From: Acidobacteria bacterium Mor1
Lineage (GTDB): Bacteria; Acidobacteriota; Polarisedimenticolia; Polarisedimenticolales; Polarisedimenticolaceae
Assembly: GCA_001664505.1 (NCBI GenBank)
Contig: CP011806.1
Span: 5,658,793 to 5,722,792 of the forward strand
Length of the DNA: 64,000 nt
Direction of reading: 5' to 3'
The notes under the pieces were generated by a model, which was not told the DNA's origin, did no database searches, and saw only the letters and a program-made list of their open reading frames with translations. Below are positions 44,190-54,953 of this stretch, piece by piece; the first letter of the stretch is position 1, and each line of letters begins with the position of its first letter. Position numbers and translations under genes: made by a program.

Positions 44190-44343
44190 GGCACTCTCCG
44201 TTGCGAGCCCCTGTGACTGTTCATGTAGAGGTGCGGCTCCGACCCGGTCGCCTGGGGCGAGCGGGGAGCGCACGCGGTCGCGCGTCGCGGCCCGAGGGGG
44301 ATCGACGCGTACTCTTCGATTGTAGCCGGGTGGTTGTGGGACG

Positions 44344-44802
44344 CTACTCGACGGCGACCTGGATCTGGCCGCCGCCGCGTTCCTCGCGTTTCTTGGGGAG
44401 CGCGATCTCGATCACACCTCCCTTGTGCAGCGCGGTGATCTTGGCCGCCTCGACACCGTCGGGCAGGGCGAGCTGGACCGAGAAACGGCCGTGGGGCCGT
44501 TCGCTGCGCAGGTACGCCTCGCTCGGCACCGCCTCGTCCTGAGGGCGTTCGCCCCGGAGCAGCAGCACGCCATCCTCCACCGCCACGGTCAGTCCGCCGG
44601 CCGGGACACCCGGCACGTCGACCCGCATCACGTAGCGGTCCCGTTCCTCGAACAGGTCCATCGGAGGCTGCCAGCCCTCGTGTTCCCCGAACTCGAACCC
44701 GCCGTTCTCGGGGGCACGGGTGCGCACCTCCTCGAACAGACGGTTCATCCGCTCGCGAAGCTCTTCGAACTCCCGCATCGGGTCCCAACGCCGGATGGCC
44801 AT
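44344..44802 (-). CDS. Small heat shock protein, Hsp20 family
   Basis: A 152-residue alpha-crystallin-type holdase chaperone. The N-terminal region opens MAIRRWDPMREFEELRERM, and the alpha-crystallin domain (about 45-140) contains YVMRVDVPGVPAGGLTV, LLLRGER, then FSVQLALPDGV and the IEIALPK motif. The C-terminus ends without a classic IxI tail. The start ATG 44802 follows GGAGG. It lies between htpX and clpB on the same strand with about 150-nt and 89-nt gaps. Confidence 0.94.
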   Translation of the reverse strand: MAIRRWDPMREFEELRERMNRLFEEVRTRAPENGGFEFGEHEGWQPPMDLFEERDRYVMRVDVPGVPAGGLTVAVEDGVLLLRGERPQDEAVPSEAYLRSERPHGRFSVQLALPDGVEAAKITALHKGGVIEIALPKKREERGGGQIQVAVE

Positions 44803-44891
44803 ACCGCGTTCCTCCGCCCCGCAAGCGGGGCCGCTGCTCCATATCTTTACGGTACTGCATCTGGGGGAAAACGCAGCGTTTTTCCGCCAAC

Positions 44892-47513
<2,622 letters not shown>

Positions 47514-47586
47514 GGTGTGTTCCTCGGGTTAGGGGGAATCGCCGAGAATTCGGGAGCTTCAGGGCCCAAACGCTGCGGCCCCAACG

Positions 47587-47614
47587 GGTTAAGACGGGGG
47601 AGCGGCCCTGTCAA
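47587..47614 (-). promoter_or_regulatory. Predicted promoter of clpB
   Basis: On the minus strand a perfect -35 box TTGACA (47614-47609) is followed after 16 nt by TTAACC (47592-47587). It lies about 75 nt upstream of clpB. No CIRCE element is present, and the -35 is only partly like a heat-shock sigma32 box (CTTGAC...), so regulation is uncertain. Confidence 0.4.
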
Positions 47615-47659
47615 GGTGGGTGTTCCGGCGGGTGGGGAACCGCCTCTAGGAAAAAAAAA

Positions 47660-47684
47660 CGCCGCGGGTGGGGAACCCGCGGCG
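47660..47684 (-). terminator. Rho-independent terminator after the sialidase-like gene
   Basis: A 10-bp perfect GC-rich stem (CGCCGCGGGT with ACCCGCGGCG) with a 5-nt loop lies about 100 nt past the stop of the sialidase-like gene. On the minus strand it is followed by nine T residues (A tract 47651-47659), a textbook intrinsic terminator. Confidence 0.92.
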
Positions 47685-47746
47685 TGGAAGGGGAATGGCG
47701 CCCGGGGATGAGCGCCCCGCCCTTTAGGGGGGCGGTGTCGTCAATG

Positions 47747-47776
47747 CCGGGACCGGGGGTGAGGGCCCGGTCCCGG
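47747..47776 (-). terminator. Second perfect hairpin just after the sialidase-like gene
   Basis: An 11-bp perfect stem (CCGGGACCGGG with CCCGGTCCCGG) and an 8-nt loop begin 8 nt past the stop codon at 47785. No T run follows directly. It precedes the intrinsic terminator at 47660-47684, so it may protect the mRNA 3' end or act as a first pause site. Confidence 0.6.
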
Positions 47777-47784
47777 GGTCGCGA

Positions 47785-50013
47785 TCAGGGACAGGTTCCG
47801 ACCGACTGGGGCGCGCAGGCCGAGGCGCTGACGGCACGCTCGGCGCCGTCGCTGTCCAGTCCGTAGGAGCCTTCGTTGCCGGAGGCCGTGGGGACGACCA
47901 GGAAGAACCGGTTGCCGGCACCGGGAGTGAAGGTCAGGGAGGTCAGGCCGGCGGTGCTGCACTGGACCGGGACCTGGCTGTTGAAGGAGCCGACGATGCC
48001 CTCGTAAACGGCGAAGTCGTCGCCGCCGCCGCAGGAGGTATCCCAGCTCAGCACCACGTCGCCGCCGCTGCGGTTGACCAGCAGCGGCGTGCCGGGCACG
48101 CCGGAGCCGCCGGGGACCCGTCCGGGGCCGCCGCAGGCCAGACAGCCCGAGGTGTCGACGCCGTTGCAGTCGCTGGCGCAGGCCAGGGTGCCGCCGCCGC
48201 AGCCGAAGTCGGTGCAGGTCTGGCCGCCCAGATCGGCGCCGTCGCAGACCTCGCCGGCGTCGGTGTTGCCGTTGCCGCAGAAGGCGCCGCCGCCGGGAGT
48301 GATGCCGGCGCCGTAGACGTCGACCGAAGCGGCGCTGCCGCCGGCCTCGTCACGGTTGTCGGTGAAGATGGCGATCATGTTGTCGAGCACGATGTCCAGG
48401 CCGTTGTAGTCCCCCCACTCGAAGCCGTCGTTGATCTTCGGCGACTGGACGCTGGTAACGCGCTCCGGAGCCGACCAGGTGACGGCGCCGTCGATAGAGA
48501 AGCTGTAGAACAGGTCGACCGAGGTGCGCCCCGCGTCCCGGCGGGTGTCGTAGTAGACCACGTGGACGGTGCCGTCGGGACCCACCGCCAGCCACTGGTG
48601 AAAGCGGTCGACGGTGTTCGAGTCGGCGGTTTCATGAGGCGTGCTGGTGTTCCAGGTCGCTCCGCCGTCCCGGGAGTAGGCCACGGTGATCCGCGAGTGG
48701 TTGGCCGACGGCGGCGATTGCTCGGGGCCGGTGACCAGATCGGTCCATGCGGCGTAGATGCTGCCGTCGAAGCTGCCGCCCGAAAGATCCGCATCGGCGG
48801 AGACGTAGATGAAGACCCGGCGGGTGTCCATCGCGGGAATCGCGTAGTCGAAGGAGCCCTCGGTGTTGGCCATCACGATCGGCGTGCCGAAGGTGACCCC
48901 GCCGTCGGTGGACTTGGCCAGGCGTATGGTGCTGCCGCTGAAGCCGGGCCAGATGTAGTAGACGTGGCCGTTGGCGTCGGTGGTGATGTCGCTGCCGATG
49001 CCGAGGTTGGCCCCGTCCGAGGGCAGCGACTGGGTCGAGAAGGTGGCGCCGAAGTCCGTCGAGCGGGCGAACTGCATCACGTTCCCGTCGTGCCAGGTGA
49101 CGTAGATGTTGTCCTTGAACGGCGACGAGGCGTGCTTGTCGACGTGCAGGTACTCCTTGTCGGAGCCGCTGCCGAAGGAGCGGATCGGGTCGCCGCCGGG
49201 CAGGTCCGCCAGACTGTCCCAGGTCTGGCCGTTGTCATCGCTACGGTAGAAGTACACCTGGCCCGGAGCAAAGGGGCCGGTGCTGCCCAGGCTGGTGGTG
49301 TAGGCGAAACCGCCGTCGGAGGACCAGTCCACCGCCGGGTCGCAACAGGATTCGGCTGCCCGGGGCAGCGAGGTGACGGTCCACGTCTCTCCACCGTCGC
49401 TGGAGTAGTACATGGTCTGGGGATCGATCGGACCGTTGCTGCCGGCGATGACCAGGTCGGAGTTGACCGGACTGACCTTGATTGCCGACTCGGCGGCGCC
49501 GTTGGGCGAGGTGATGCGCACCTCGCCGGACAGCGACTCGGCGCCCGCCTCGGTCTGGCCGGCGCTGAGGTCGAGTTCGAAGCGGTCGTCCCTGCGGTAG
49601 ACCTTGTTGTAGTGCTTGCCGTCGACCAGATATCCACCGAAGCGGGTGCGGAAGAACGGCACGGCGCTGCGGGGGTACTGGGCCACGCCGGTGCGGCGCA
49701 GGTTGGGCCAGTTCTTCCGCAGGATCACCCGGTAGAACGCCGGGATCGGGTCGTGGAGCAGGTGCTCCTCGGGGGAGAGCAGCCGCAGGTCTTCCAGGGT
49801 CAGCTGGTAGTTGCGGTCGTCCCACGGGCCGAAGCGAGTGAGTGAGGCGTAGTTGACCCGTGTGTCGGCCCCTCGGGTCTGCACGATCTGGATCGTTTGC
49901 TCGTTGTCGATGTAGGTCGGTGACTGGGCGCCGGTTTGAGCCTGTGCGCCGGACATGGCAATGCCGCAAATGCAGACGGCCAGGAAAGCCGAGAATACTC
50001 CTGCGAATCGCAT
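47785..50013 (-). CDS. Secreted sialidase-like BNR/Asp-box protein (742 aa)
   Basis: A secreted beta-propeller protein related to exo-sialidases. A signal peptide (about 1-25, ending AQA) is followed by six Asp-box-type repeats, SSDGGETW, SDDNGQTW, STDFGATF, STDGGVTF, SRDGGATW and SIDGAVTW, between about residues 205 and 515. A Myxococcus-type Cys-rich repeat (CGNGNTDAGEVCDGADLG and CTDFGCGGGTLACASDC) begins near 580, and a fibronectin-like C-terminus follows. Catalytic sialidase residues (Arg triad, Tyr/Glu) cannot be assigned by eye, so it may be a non-enzymatic propeller. The start ATG 50013 follows GGAGGAGGG. TCGAT-N4-ATCGA, a small palindrome, lies 54-67 nt upstream. Confidence 0.85.
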   Translation of the reverse strand: MRFAGVFSAFLAVCICGIAMSGAQAQTGAQSPTYIDNEQTIQIVQTRGADTRVNYASLTRFGPWDDRNYQLTLEDLRLLSPEEHLLHDPIPAFYRVILRKNWPNLRRTGVAQYPRSAVPFFRTRFGGYLVDGKHYNKVYRRDDRFELDLSAGQTEAGAESLSGEVRITSPNGAAESAIKVSPVNSDLVIAGSNGPIDPQTMYYSSDGGETWTVTSLPRAAESCCDPAVDWSSDGGFAYTTSLGSTGPFAPGQVYFYRSDDNGQTWDSLADLPGGDPIRSFGSGSDKEYLHVDKHASSPFKDNIYVTWHDGNVMQFARSTDFGATFSTQSLPSDGANLGIGSDITTDANGHVYYIWPGFSGSTIRLAKSTDGGVTFGTPIVMANTEGSFDYAIPAMDTRRVFIYVSADADLSGGSFDGSIYAAWTDLVTGPEQSPPSANHSRITVAYSRDGGATWNTSTPHETADSNTVDRFHQWLAVGPDGTVHVVYYDTRRDAGRTSVDLFYSFSIDGAVTWSAPERVTSVQSPKINDGFEWGDYNGLDIVLDNMIAIFTDNRDEAGGSAASVDVYGAGITPGGGAFCGNGNTDAGEVCDGADLGGQTCTDFGCGGGTLACASDCNGVDTSGCLACGGPGRVPGGSGVPGTPLLVNRSGGDVVLSWDTSCGGGDDFAVYEGIVGSFNSQVPVQCSTAGLTSLTFTPGAGNRFFLVVPTASGNEGSYGLDSDGAERAVSASACAPQSVGTCP

Positions 50014-50219
50014 CCTGTTTCCCTCCTCCGAATGGTCTCTTTGCCATCCAGGCGGGGAAGATGGACTCGATTTGTATCGAATGTGATTCGGGAACGACTT
50101 TTCCGCGAAAGTTGTCCGATGGCTGCGGACGCTAGCTCAGCAAGCCGTGTCGCTGCTCCGTCGTCCCGGCTCGTCAACCTGGCTCCGGGGGGCCTGTTCC
50201 AGAGCGGCCGTCGCCGAAT

Positions 50220-51527
50220 CTAGCCGACCTCGACCCGGCAGGGGAACAGAAGCCCGGGTGTGGTGTCTCCGTCGAAGTGCACCAACTGCAGGTCCGCGCT
50301 GTTCAGCACGTCGAAGATGTTGCCGGAGATGGTGCCCCGAACCCGGCCGGCGAAGGCGCCGTCCTGGATCGCCAGGGTCTGGGGTGCCGACAGGGAGAAG
50401 TCTCCTGACGTCGCGTCCTGGGTATGAACACCGAGCACCGACATCACCATCACGCCACCGTGCGCCTGCCGGAGTGCCTGATCGAGGGAGATCCGTTCGG
50501 GCCCTTCGAGGGACAGCGCCTCCATCGAGTAGGGCAGGGGTGTCGGATCCATCCCCAGCCGATGGGCGTATTTCAGATCCAGCACCGGGGAGGCCAGCCG
50601 GCCCCGGTCGATGAAGGTGAAGCGCCGGGCGGGGACCCCTTCGACGGTGAAACGGTAGGAGCCGCTCCGTAGCGGGCGCAGCGGATCCAGGGTCAGGCTC
50701 AGATCCTCCCGCAGCTTGGGCGTGTCCCCGCCGAAGTCCTCCCGATGGAAGTGGCTCTCCTCGTTGGAGACCGCCGAACCCTCGAGGTTGTGCAGCAGGG
50801 TGCTCAGGGCGTAGCTCTCGACCACGCTCGGGTGCAGCAGGGTCGGACGGGTGCCGGCGATGGCCGGCCCGGGCTTGCCCAGTTCGCGCACGAGGCCGAT
50901 GACTCGTTGCAGCCGCTCGCCGAACTCGGCGTCGCTGTCCAGGTTGCGGGCCGAATGCCCGTCGCCCAGTTCTCCGTTGAAGCTGACATGCCAGCCGGCC
51001 GAGGATCCGCGCCCGGAAACATCGAGGCCGGCCGAGGTCAGAAGGCGGGACTCCGCTTCCGAGGCGGAGAACGACCCGCTCCAGGTGCGCAGGGTTTCGC
51101 CGTCGATGGTTTCTCGAACCGCGGCCAGGCGGGACGTCCAGCGAGAGGTGTCGCCGCCGGCGACCGCGGCGGCTCCGGCATCGTGCAGCGTCACATCCGG
51201 AATCTCCGCGGGGCCGCGTATGTGGGAGGCGTCGGGATCTTCGTAGGCGGCTTCACGGGCCTGCCTAAGCGCGGTATCCAGGTCGCGGTCGAGTTGCCGC
51301 CGCTCCAGGGAGCCCCGGCTCACCAGGCCGTCGTTCCAGACCAGCAGGTAGCGGGCGCCGCAGCCTTCACTCAGCGAAAGAGGGGCGTGGGCGTTGCCTG
51401 CCTCCCGGTCCTTGATGCTCAGGCTCAGCCGGCGGGACTCGGTCATGTAGAGCGACCAGCGGTCGACCGTCGCTCCGTCGACGGTGGTGGCGGCGACGCG
51501 GTCGGCCACGGCTCGGGCGTCGAGCAT
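50220..51527 (-). CDS. tldE: TldE/PmbA-family protein
   Basis: The 435-residue partner of TldD in the TldD/TldE zinc protease complex, which trims leader peptides (for example microcin B17 in E. coli) and degrades unfolded proteins. It lacks the HExxxH motif, as expected for the E subunit. Visible family features are LLHPSVVESYALSTLLHNLEGSAV (split over a loop), the central FTVEGVPARRFTFIDRG, and the ending NIFDVLNSADLQ. The start ATG 51525-51527 shares one base with the tldD stop (TGATG), so translation is coupled. GGAGG lies just upstream. Confidence 0.92.
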   Translation of the reverse strand: MLDARAVADRVAATTVDGATVDRWSLYMTESRRLSLSIKDREAGNAHAPLSLSEGCGARYLLVWNDGLVSRGSLERRQLDRDLDTALRQAREAAYEDPDASHIRGPAEIPDVTLHDAGAAAVAGGDTSRWTSRLAAVRETIDGETLRTWSGSFSASEAESRLLTSAGLDVSGRGSSAGWHVSFNGELGDGHSARNLDSDAEFGERLQRVIGLVRELGKPGPAIAGTRPTLLHPSVVESYALSTLLHNLEGSAVSNEESHFHREDFGGDTPKLREDLSLTLDPLRPLRSGSYRFTVEGVPARRFTFIDRGRLASPVLDLKYAHRLGMDPTPLPYSMEALSLEGPERISLDQALRQAHGGVMVMSVLGVHTQDATSGDFSLSAPQTLAIQDGAFAGRVRGTISGNIFDVLNSADLQLVHFDGDTTPGLLFPCRVEVG

Positions 51528-53014
51528 CAGGAGCCTCCGAGCCGCACGGTCTCGTCGGGGTCGAGCATCAGGAAGTAGTGGCTCCCGCCGCTCGAGGGCA
51601 CGCTCTGGCCCCACTTGCCGCAGTAGCCGAGGGCGTCGAGCTTGAGCGGTCCGAACGCCTCGCGAATCGAGTTGAGCGCGCCGAACATCGAGCCGGAAAA
51701 GATCGCCGGCTTGTACATCGAGATGCCCTTCTCGCCCAGGGTGTAGATCACCTTGCAGTTGAAGACGAAGTCGCCGCTGGCGGTGTTGACCTGGCCTCCG
51801 CTGTAGCCCGAAAGAAAGACCACTTCCTTGTGGCGGCGGAACACGCCGGCCTCGGCCAGCAGCTCACGCACCTCCTCGGGGCCGTAGTCCTCGAACTCTC
51901 CGGGAGCAGGCAGCGGGTCGTCAACCTCGATGCGGATGTTGGTCATGCGCGGCAGCGGCGGGCTGCGGAAGGACTCGGCCCGGGCCGAACCGGTCAGCCG
52001 GGAGTCGCTGGCCGCGGCGGACCAGGGGTCCGACAGCGGGTCGGCCAGCCGGCCGTGATCGACGATCACCGCCCGGTCCCTGCGCAGGCCGTGAGAACTG
52101 TACGGTTGCCACGCGTGATCGTCGGCGACCGGTTCATCGATGATCGAAACGTGAGAGGCGCCGACCTCCTTGCCCGCCAGGAACTTGCCCTCCTTCGCCA
52201 GGATCGACGAGCGGAAGGAGTCCGCCTCGGAGGCATGGCCGAAGGCCTCGTGAGCCAGCCCCTTGGCCAGGGCGTAGTCGATGACGATGGGGAAGCTTCC
52301 GGCCGGATGCACGGGAGCATCGGGAAGCGCCGCGGCCAGTCGCGCGGTGGCCTCGGCCCGCTTGAGCCAGGTGGTGACCCGCTCCTCGTCCCACAACAGG
52401 TCCGGCCCCGGAGAGGGGAGCGAGACCCCGACGGCATGGCGGGAGCCGGCCTCGCCGCCGGTGGCGCGCAGGGTCAGGCTGCAGCGGGGCATGGCGAACA
52501 GCACGTCGGTGCCGTCGGAGCGGAAGATGCGCCAGATGTCGAGATCGGCGCGGTAGCCGACCCGGGTTCCGACACCCGGTACCCGGCGCTGGACCTCTCG
52601 CTCGAGCTCGACCAGGCGTTCGACCACGGCGGGCAGTTCGATATCGTCGAACATCGCCACTTGATGGGGGATCGCCTGCTCGCGAATCGGAGACTGATCG
52701 AAAAACGGCGCCGACGAGAAGCCGAGCTCATCGCCGGCGGCTGCGGCGGTGATGGTGCGGTCGAGCAGCCTCAGCGCCGGTTCCTCGAGCAGATCGTCGC
52801 GGCTGGCCAGGGTCGAGCCGGCACCGGCATCGAAGACGTGCACCCCGTGGCCGGAGGAGCTGCTGACCACGCTCGATTCCGCCTTGCCTTCGCGAACGAC
52901 GGCGCTGTGCAGGGTTCTGGCCTGGGTTCGCCAGATGAGTTGAGCGCCCGCCGCCCGGGCGCGCCGGGTCATCTCTTCTCCGAGGGAGGTCAGCGATTGC
53001 AGTTCGCGGAGCAC
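51527..53014 (-). CDS. tldD: TldD-family zinc metalloprotease
   Basis: The catalytic subunit (495 aa as annotated) of the TldD/TldE protease. The zinc motif HEAFGHASEAD is at residues 255-265, equivalent to HExxxH in E. coli TldD (HEAVGHGLEGD), with two substitutions around the core. Other signatures are IVIDYALAKGLAHEAFGHA (overlapping the motif), LSGYSGGQVNTASGDF and the C-terminal LDALGYCGKWGQSVPSSGG. The start at GTG 53014 has no clear ribosome binding site; ATG 52972 behind GGAGAAG is a good alternative. It is divergent from the dGTPase-like gene. Confidence 0.92.
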   Translation of the reverse strand: MLRELQSLTSLGEEMTRRARAAGAQLIWRTQARTLHSAVVREGKAESSVVSSSSGHGVHVFDAGAGSTLASRDDLLEEPALRLLDRTITAAAAGDELGFSSAPFFDQSPIREQAIPHQVAMFDDIELPAVVERLVELEREVQRRVPGVGTRVGYRADLDIWRIFRSDGTDVLFAMPRCSLTLRATGGEAGSRHAVGVSLPSPGPDLLWDEERVTTWLKRAEATARLAAALPDAPVHPAGSFPIVIDYALAKGLAHEAFGHASEADSFRSSILAKEGKFLAGKEVGASHVSIIDEPVADDHAWQPYSSHGLRRDRAVIVDHGRLADPLSDPWSAAASDSRLTGSARAESFRSPPLPRMTNIRIEVDDPLPAPGEFEDYGPEEVRELLAEAGVFRRHKEVVFLSGYSGGQVNTASGDFVFNCKVIYTLGEKGISMYKPAIFSGSMFGALNSIREAFGPLKLDALGYCGKWGQSVPSSGGSHYFLMLDPDETVRLGGS

Positions 53015-53042
53015 CCAGGGACGGTAACGGTTCGCGGCAGGC

Positions 53043-53070
53043 TTGACAAGCGACCCCCCTCATGTAGCAT
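53043..53070 (+). promoter_or_regulatory. Predicted promoter of the dGTPase-like gene
   Basis: TTGACA at 53043-53048 and TAGCAT at 53065-53070 are separated by 16 nt, about 22 nt before the start codon. The same hexamers occur upstream of sodC. Confidence 0.5.
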
Positions 53071-53091
53071 CGGCCAATTCCGGAAAGGGCC

Positions 53092-54459
53092 ATGACGGAC
53101 AAGCGATCCGAATCGATGCGTAGCCGCTCGGAACGGGCGGAAGACGAGCGCCTCGTCCCGTGGGCTTGCCGGGCGCACCACGCCTCCCGGCGCCACCCCG
53201 TGGCCGGCGACGGGCGCGCCTTCGACTACCGCACCGCCTATCAACGGGATCGGGACCGAATTGTCTACAGCCGCGGTTTCCGCCGGCTTCGCCAAAAGGC
53301 CCAGGTCGGGCTCCTGCCCGCCTACGAAGATCATCGCCGCAATCGGCTGACCCACACCCTCGAAGTCGCCCAGGTGTCCCGAACCATCGGGCGGGCGCTG
53401 CGCCTCAACGAGGATCTGATCGAGGCGATCGCGTTGGCCCACGATCTGGGGCAGCCGGCGTTCGGGCCCTCGGGCGAGCGGGTGCTCGACGACCTGCTGA
53501 CCGGCCGTCTCGACGGCCGGGGCGGCCCGGGGCTCGGAGACCGGGGCGGCTTCTGGCGCGCCTGGCAGGGCTTGCGGGTGGTCGATCAGGTCGAGAAACG
53601 CTACGACCATCCCGGGCTCAATCTGACCGACGACGTGCGCGAAGGCATCTTCAAGATGTCCGCGGAAGATCGCACCCCGCCGGAAGCGGTCGACGGCGTG
53701 CGGCTCGGCCGGGGGGCGCTGTTCGAGGCGCAGGTCGTGCGTCTGTCCAATCGGATCGCGACCGCCCTACACGATCTGGACGACGCCCTGCAGTCCCGGA
53801 CGGTGGATCTGGCCCAGGTCGAGCGGCTCAAGGCGGTGACCGAGTTGCGCAAGAAACTCGGCGCCGGCTACCGCACCGGCGGCAGCCGTTTCATGAAGGC
53901 CAACGCGATCCACCGCGGGCTGACCCACTTGCTCGTCACCGGTGCGATCCTGCAGAGCGGCCGATCCCTCGAACGCTGGGCGGAGAAATCCGGCGTGTCC
54001 GACGGGGACACCTTCTACACGCGGCGGGACGGGTTGGTGCGCGGAGCAGAGATCGGGCTCCCGCCGTCGGCGCGCAGGCTGCTCGAGGATCTCGAGGGCT
54101 TCCTCATCTCCAAGGTGCACCGCGGCGCCGAGGCGGACCGGGTCGAAGCCCGGGGCCGCCGGGTGGTGCTGGGCCTGTTCAGCGCCTACTTCGTCGACCC
54201 GTCATTGCTCGACGACCACGTGCTGCTGCGCCACAAGGAGCTGAGCGGCGGCCGGTTCCTGCGGGACCTGCCCCGGGAAAACCAGACGGCTGAGATTGCC
54301 CGCAACTACCGGCGTAACCCCGGGTTCGTGCGGCTGCTGGCGGACCACCTGGCGGCGATGACCGATGCGTATGCCCTGGCGGAGCATACCCGGTTGATGG
54401 AAATGGGCGCGGTACCCATTCCCAGCGTCGAACAGGTTCGCCGCGAGGACGGCGCCTAG
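53092..54459 (+). CDS. dgt: dGTPase-family HD protein with degenerate active site
   Basis: A 455-residue deoxynucleoside triphosphate triphosphohydrolase homologue. The family opening FRRLRQKAQV (canonical FRRL-x-x-K-T-QV) and NRLTHTLEVAQ with His88 are kept, as is HD at His117-Asp118. However, the following His is Gln121 (AHDLGQ instead of AHDLGH), the catalytic FGHxGE is FGPSGE with Pro126 in place of the general-acid His, and the last metal ligand in LADxIAY is Asn220 (LSNRIAT). Activity is therefore doubtful and the protein may be a regulator or have a new substrate. The start ATG 53092 follows GGAAAGGG. It is divergent from tldD. Confidence 0.85.
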   Translation: MTDKRSESMRSRSERAEDERLVPWACRAHHASRRHPVAGDGRAFDYRTAYQRDRDRIVYSRGFRRLRQKAQVGLLPAYEDHRRNRLTHTLEVAQVSRTIGRALRLNEDLIEAIALAHDLGQPAFGPSGERVLDDLLTGRLDGRGGPGLGDRGGFWRAWQGLRVVDQVEKRYDHPGLNLTDDVREGIFKMSAEDRTPPEAVDGVRLGRGALFEAQVVRLSNRIATALHDLDDALQSRTVDLAQVERLKAVTELRKKLGAGYRTGGSRFMKANAIHRGLTHLLVTGAILQSGRSLERWAEKSGVSDGDTFYTRRDGLVRGAEIGLPPSARRLLEDLEGFLISKVHRGAEADRVEARGRRVVLGLFSAYFVDPSLLDDHVLLRHKELSGGRFLRDLPRENQTAEIARNYRRNPGFVRLLADHLAAMTDAYALAEHTRLMEMGAVPIPSVEQVRREDGA

Positions 54460-54479
54460 CAGGTCGATGCCGCGAGCAT

Positions 54480-54926
54480 CTACTCGTCGATCGACTGCCA
54501 GAGCACGTGGACGATCTTCCACTTTCCGTCGTACTTGGCCAGGTGGAAGTAGTCGACGCCCCAGTCGGCGGTCAGCTTGGCCGCGGCGGTCTTGTTCATC
54601 ACGTCGAGGAGTTCGACCTTCTTGGGAGCGCCGGCCGGCGGGCCGCCCGCTTCCTTGTAGTAGTTGGCCGCGAGTTTGACCAGCTGCTCGTAGGTCATCG
54701 GGATCCGCCGCCAGTCGTCACCGGTGGAGCGCCGGGCGAAACCGAACTTGACCATCTCGGGGTGTACGCTGCGCTCGATGTACTCGGGCTTCAGTTCGTA
54801 GATCCCCTCGACATAATCGAGCACCGCCCGCTCCACGCCCTCGCGGTCTTCGGCGGGGCCTGCCAGAGCCTGAGTCGTGCACAACAACAGCAAAACGATC
54901 AGTGTCGAAACCAGACGTCGGGACAT
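54480..54926 (-). CDS. Exported NTF2-like / putative lumazine-binding family protein (148 aa)
   Basis: A secreted protein with a signal peptide (residues 1-22, ending ALA) and one SnoaL/NTF2-like cone domain of the putative lumazine-binding type (PF12893-like). The visible pattern is AVLDYVEGIYELKPEYIE, then HPEMVKFGF, VELLDVMNKTAAAKL and DYFHLAKYDGKWKIVHVLW. Function is unknown; the name reflects only a domain label. The start ATG 54924-54926 has GGAGT upstream. It is convergent with the dGTPase gene and follows the histidine kinase gene by 27 nt on the same strand. Confidence 0.88.
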   Translation of the reverse strand: MSRRLVSTLIVLLLLCTTQALAGPAEDREGVERAVLDYVEGIYELKPEYIERSVHPEMVKFGFARRSTGDDWRRIPMTYEQLVKLAANYYKEAGGPPAGAPKKVELLDVMNKTAAAKLTADWGVDYFHLAKYDGKWKIVHVLWQSIDE

Positions 54927-54953
54927 GAGGGGACTCCTTCTAGAGTGGAGGGG

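Noticed and set aside
50067..50080. Palindrome TCGAT-N4-ATCGA upstream of the sialidase-like gene as an operator
   Set aside because: Only five bases per arm and a single copy; too short to claim a regulator site.
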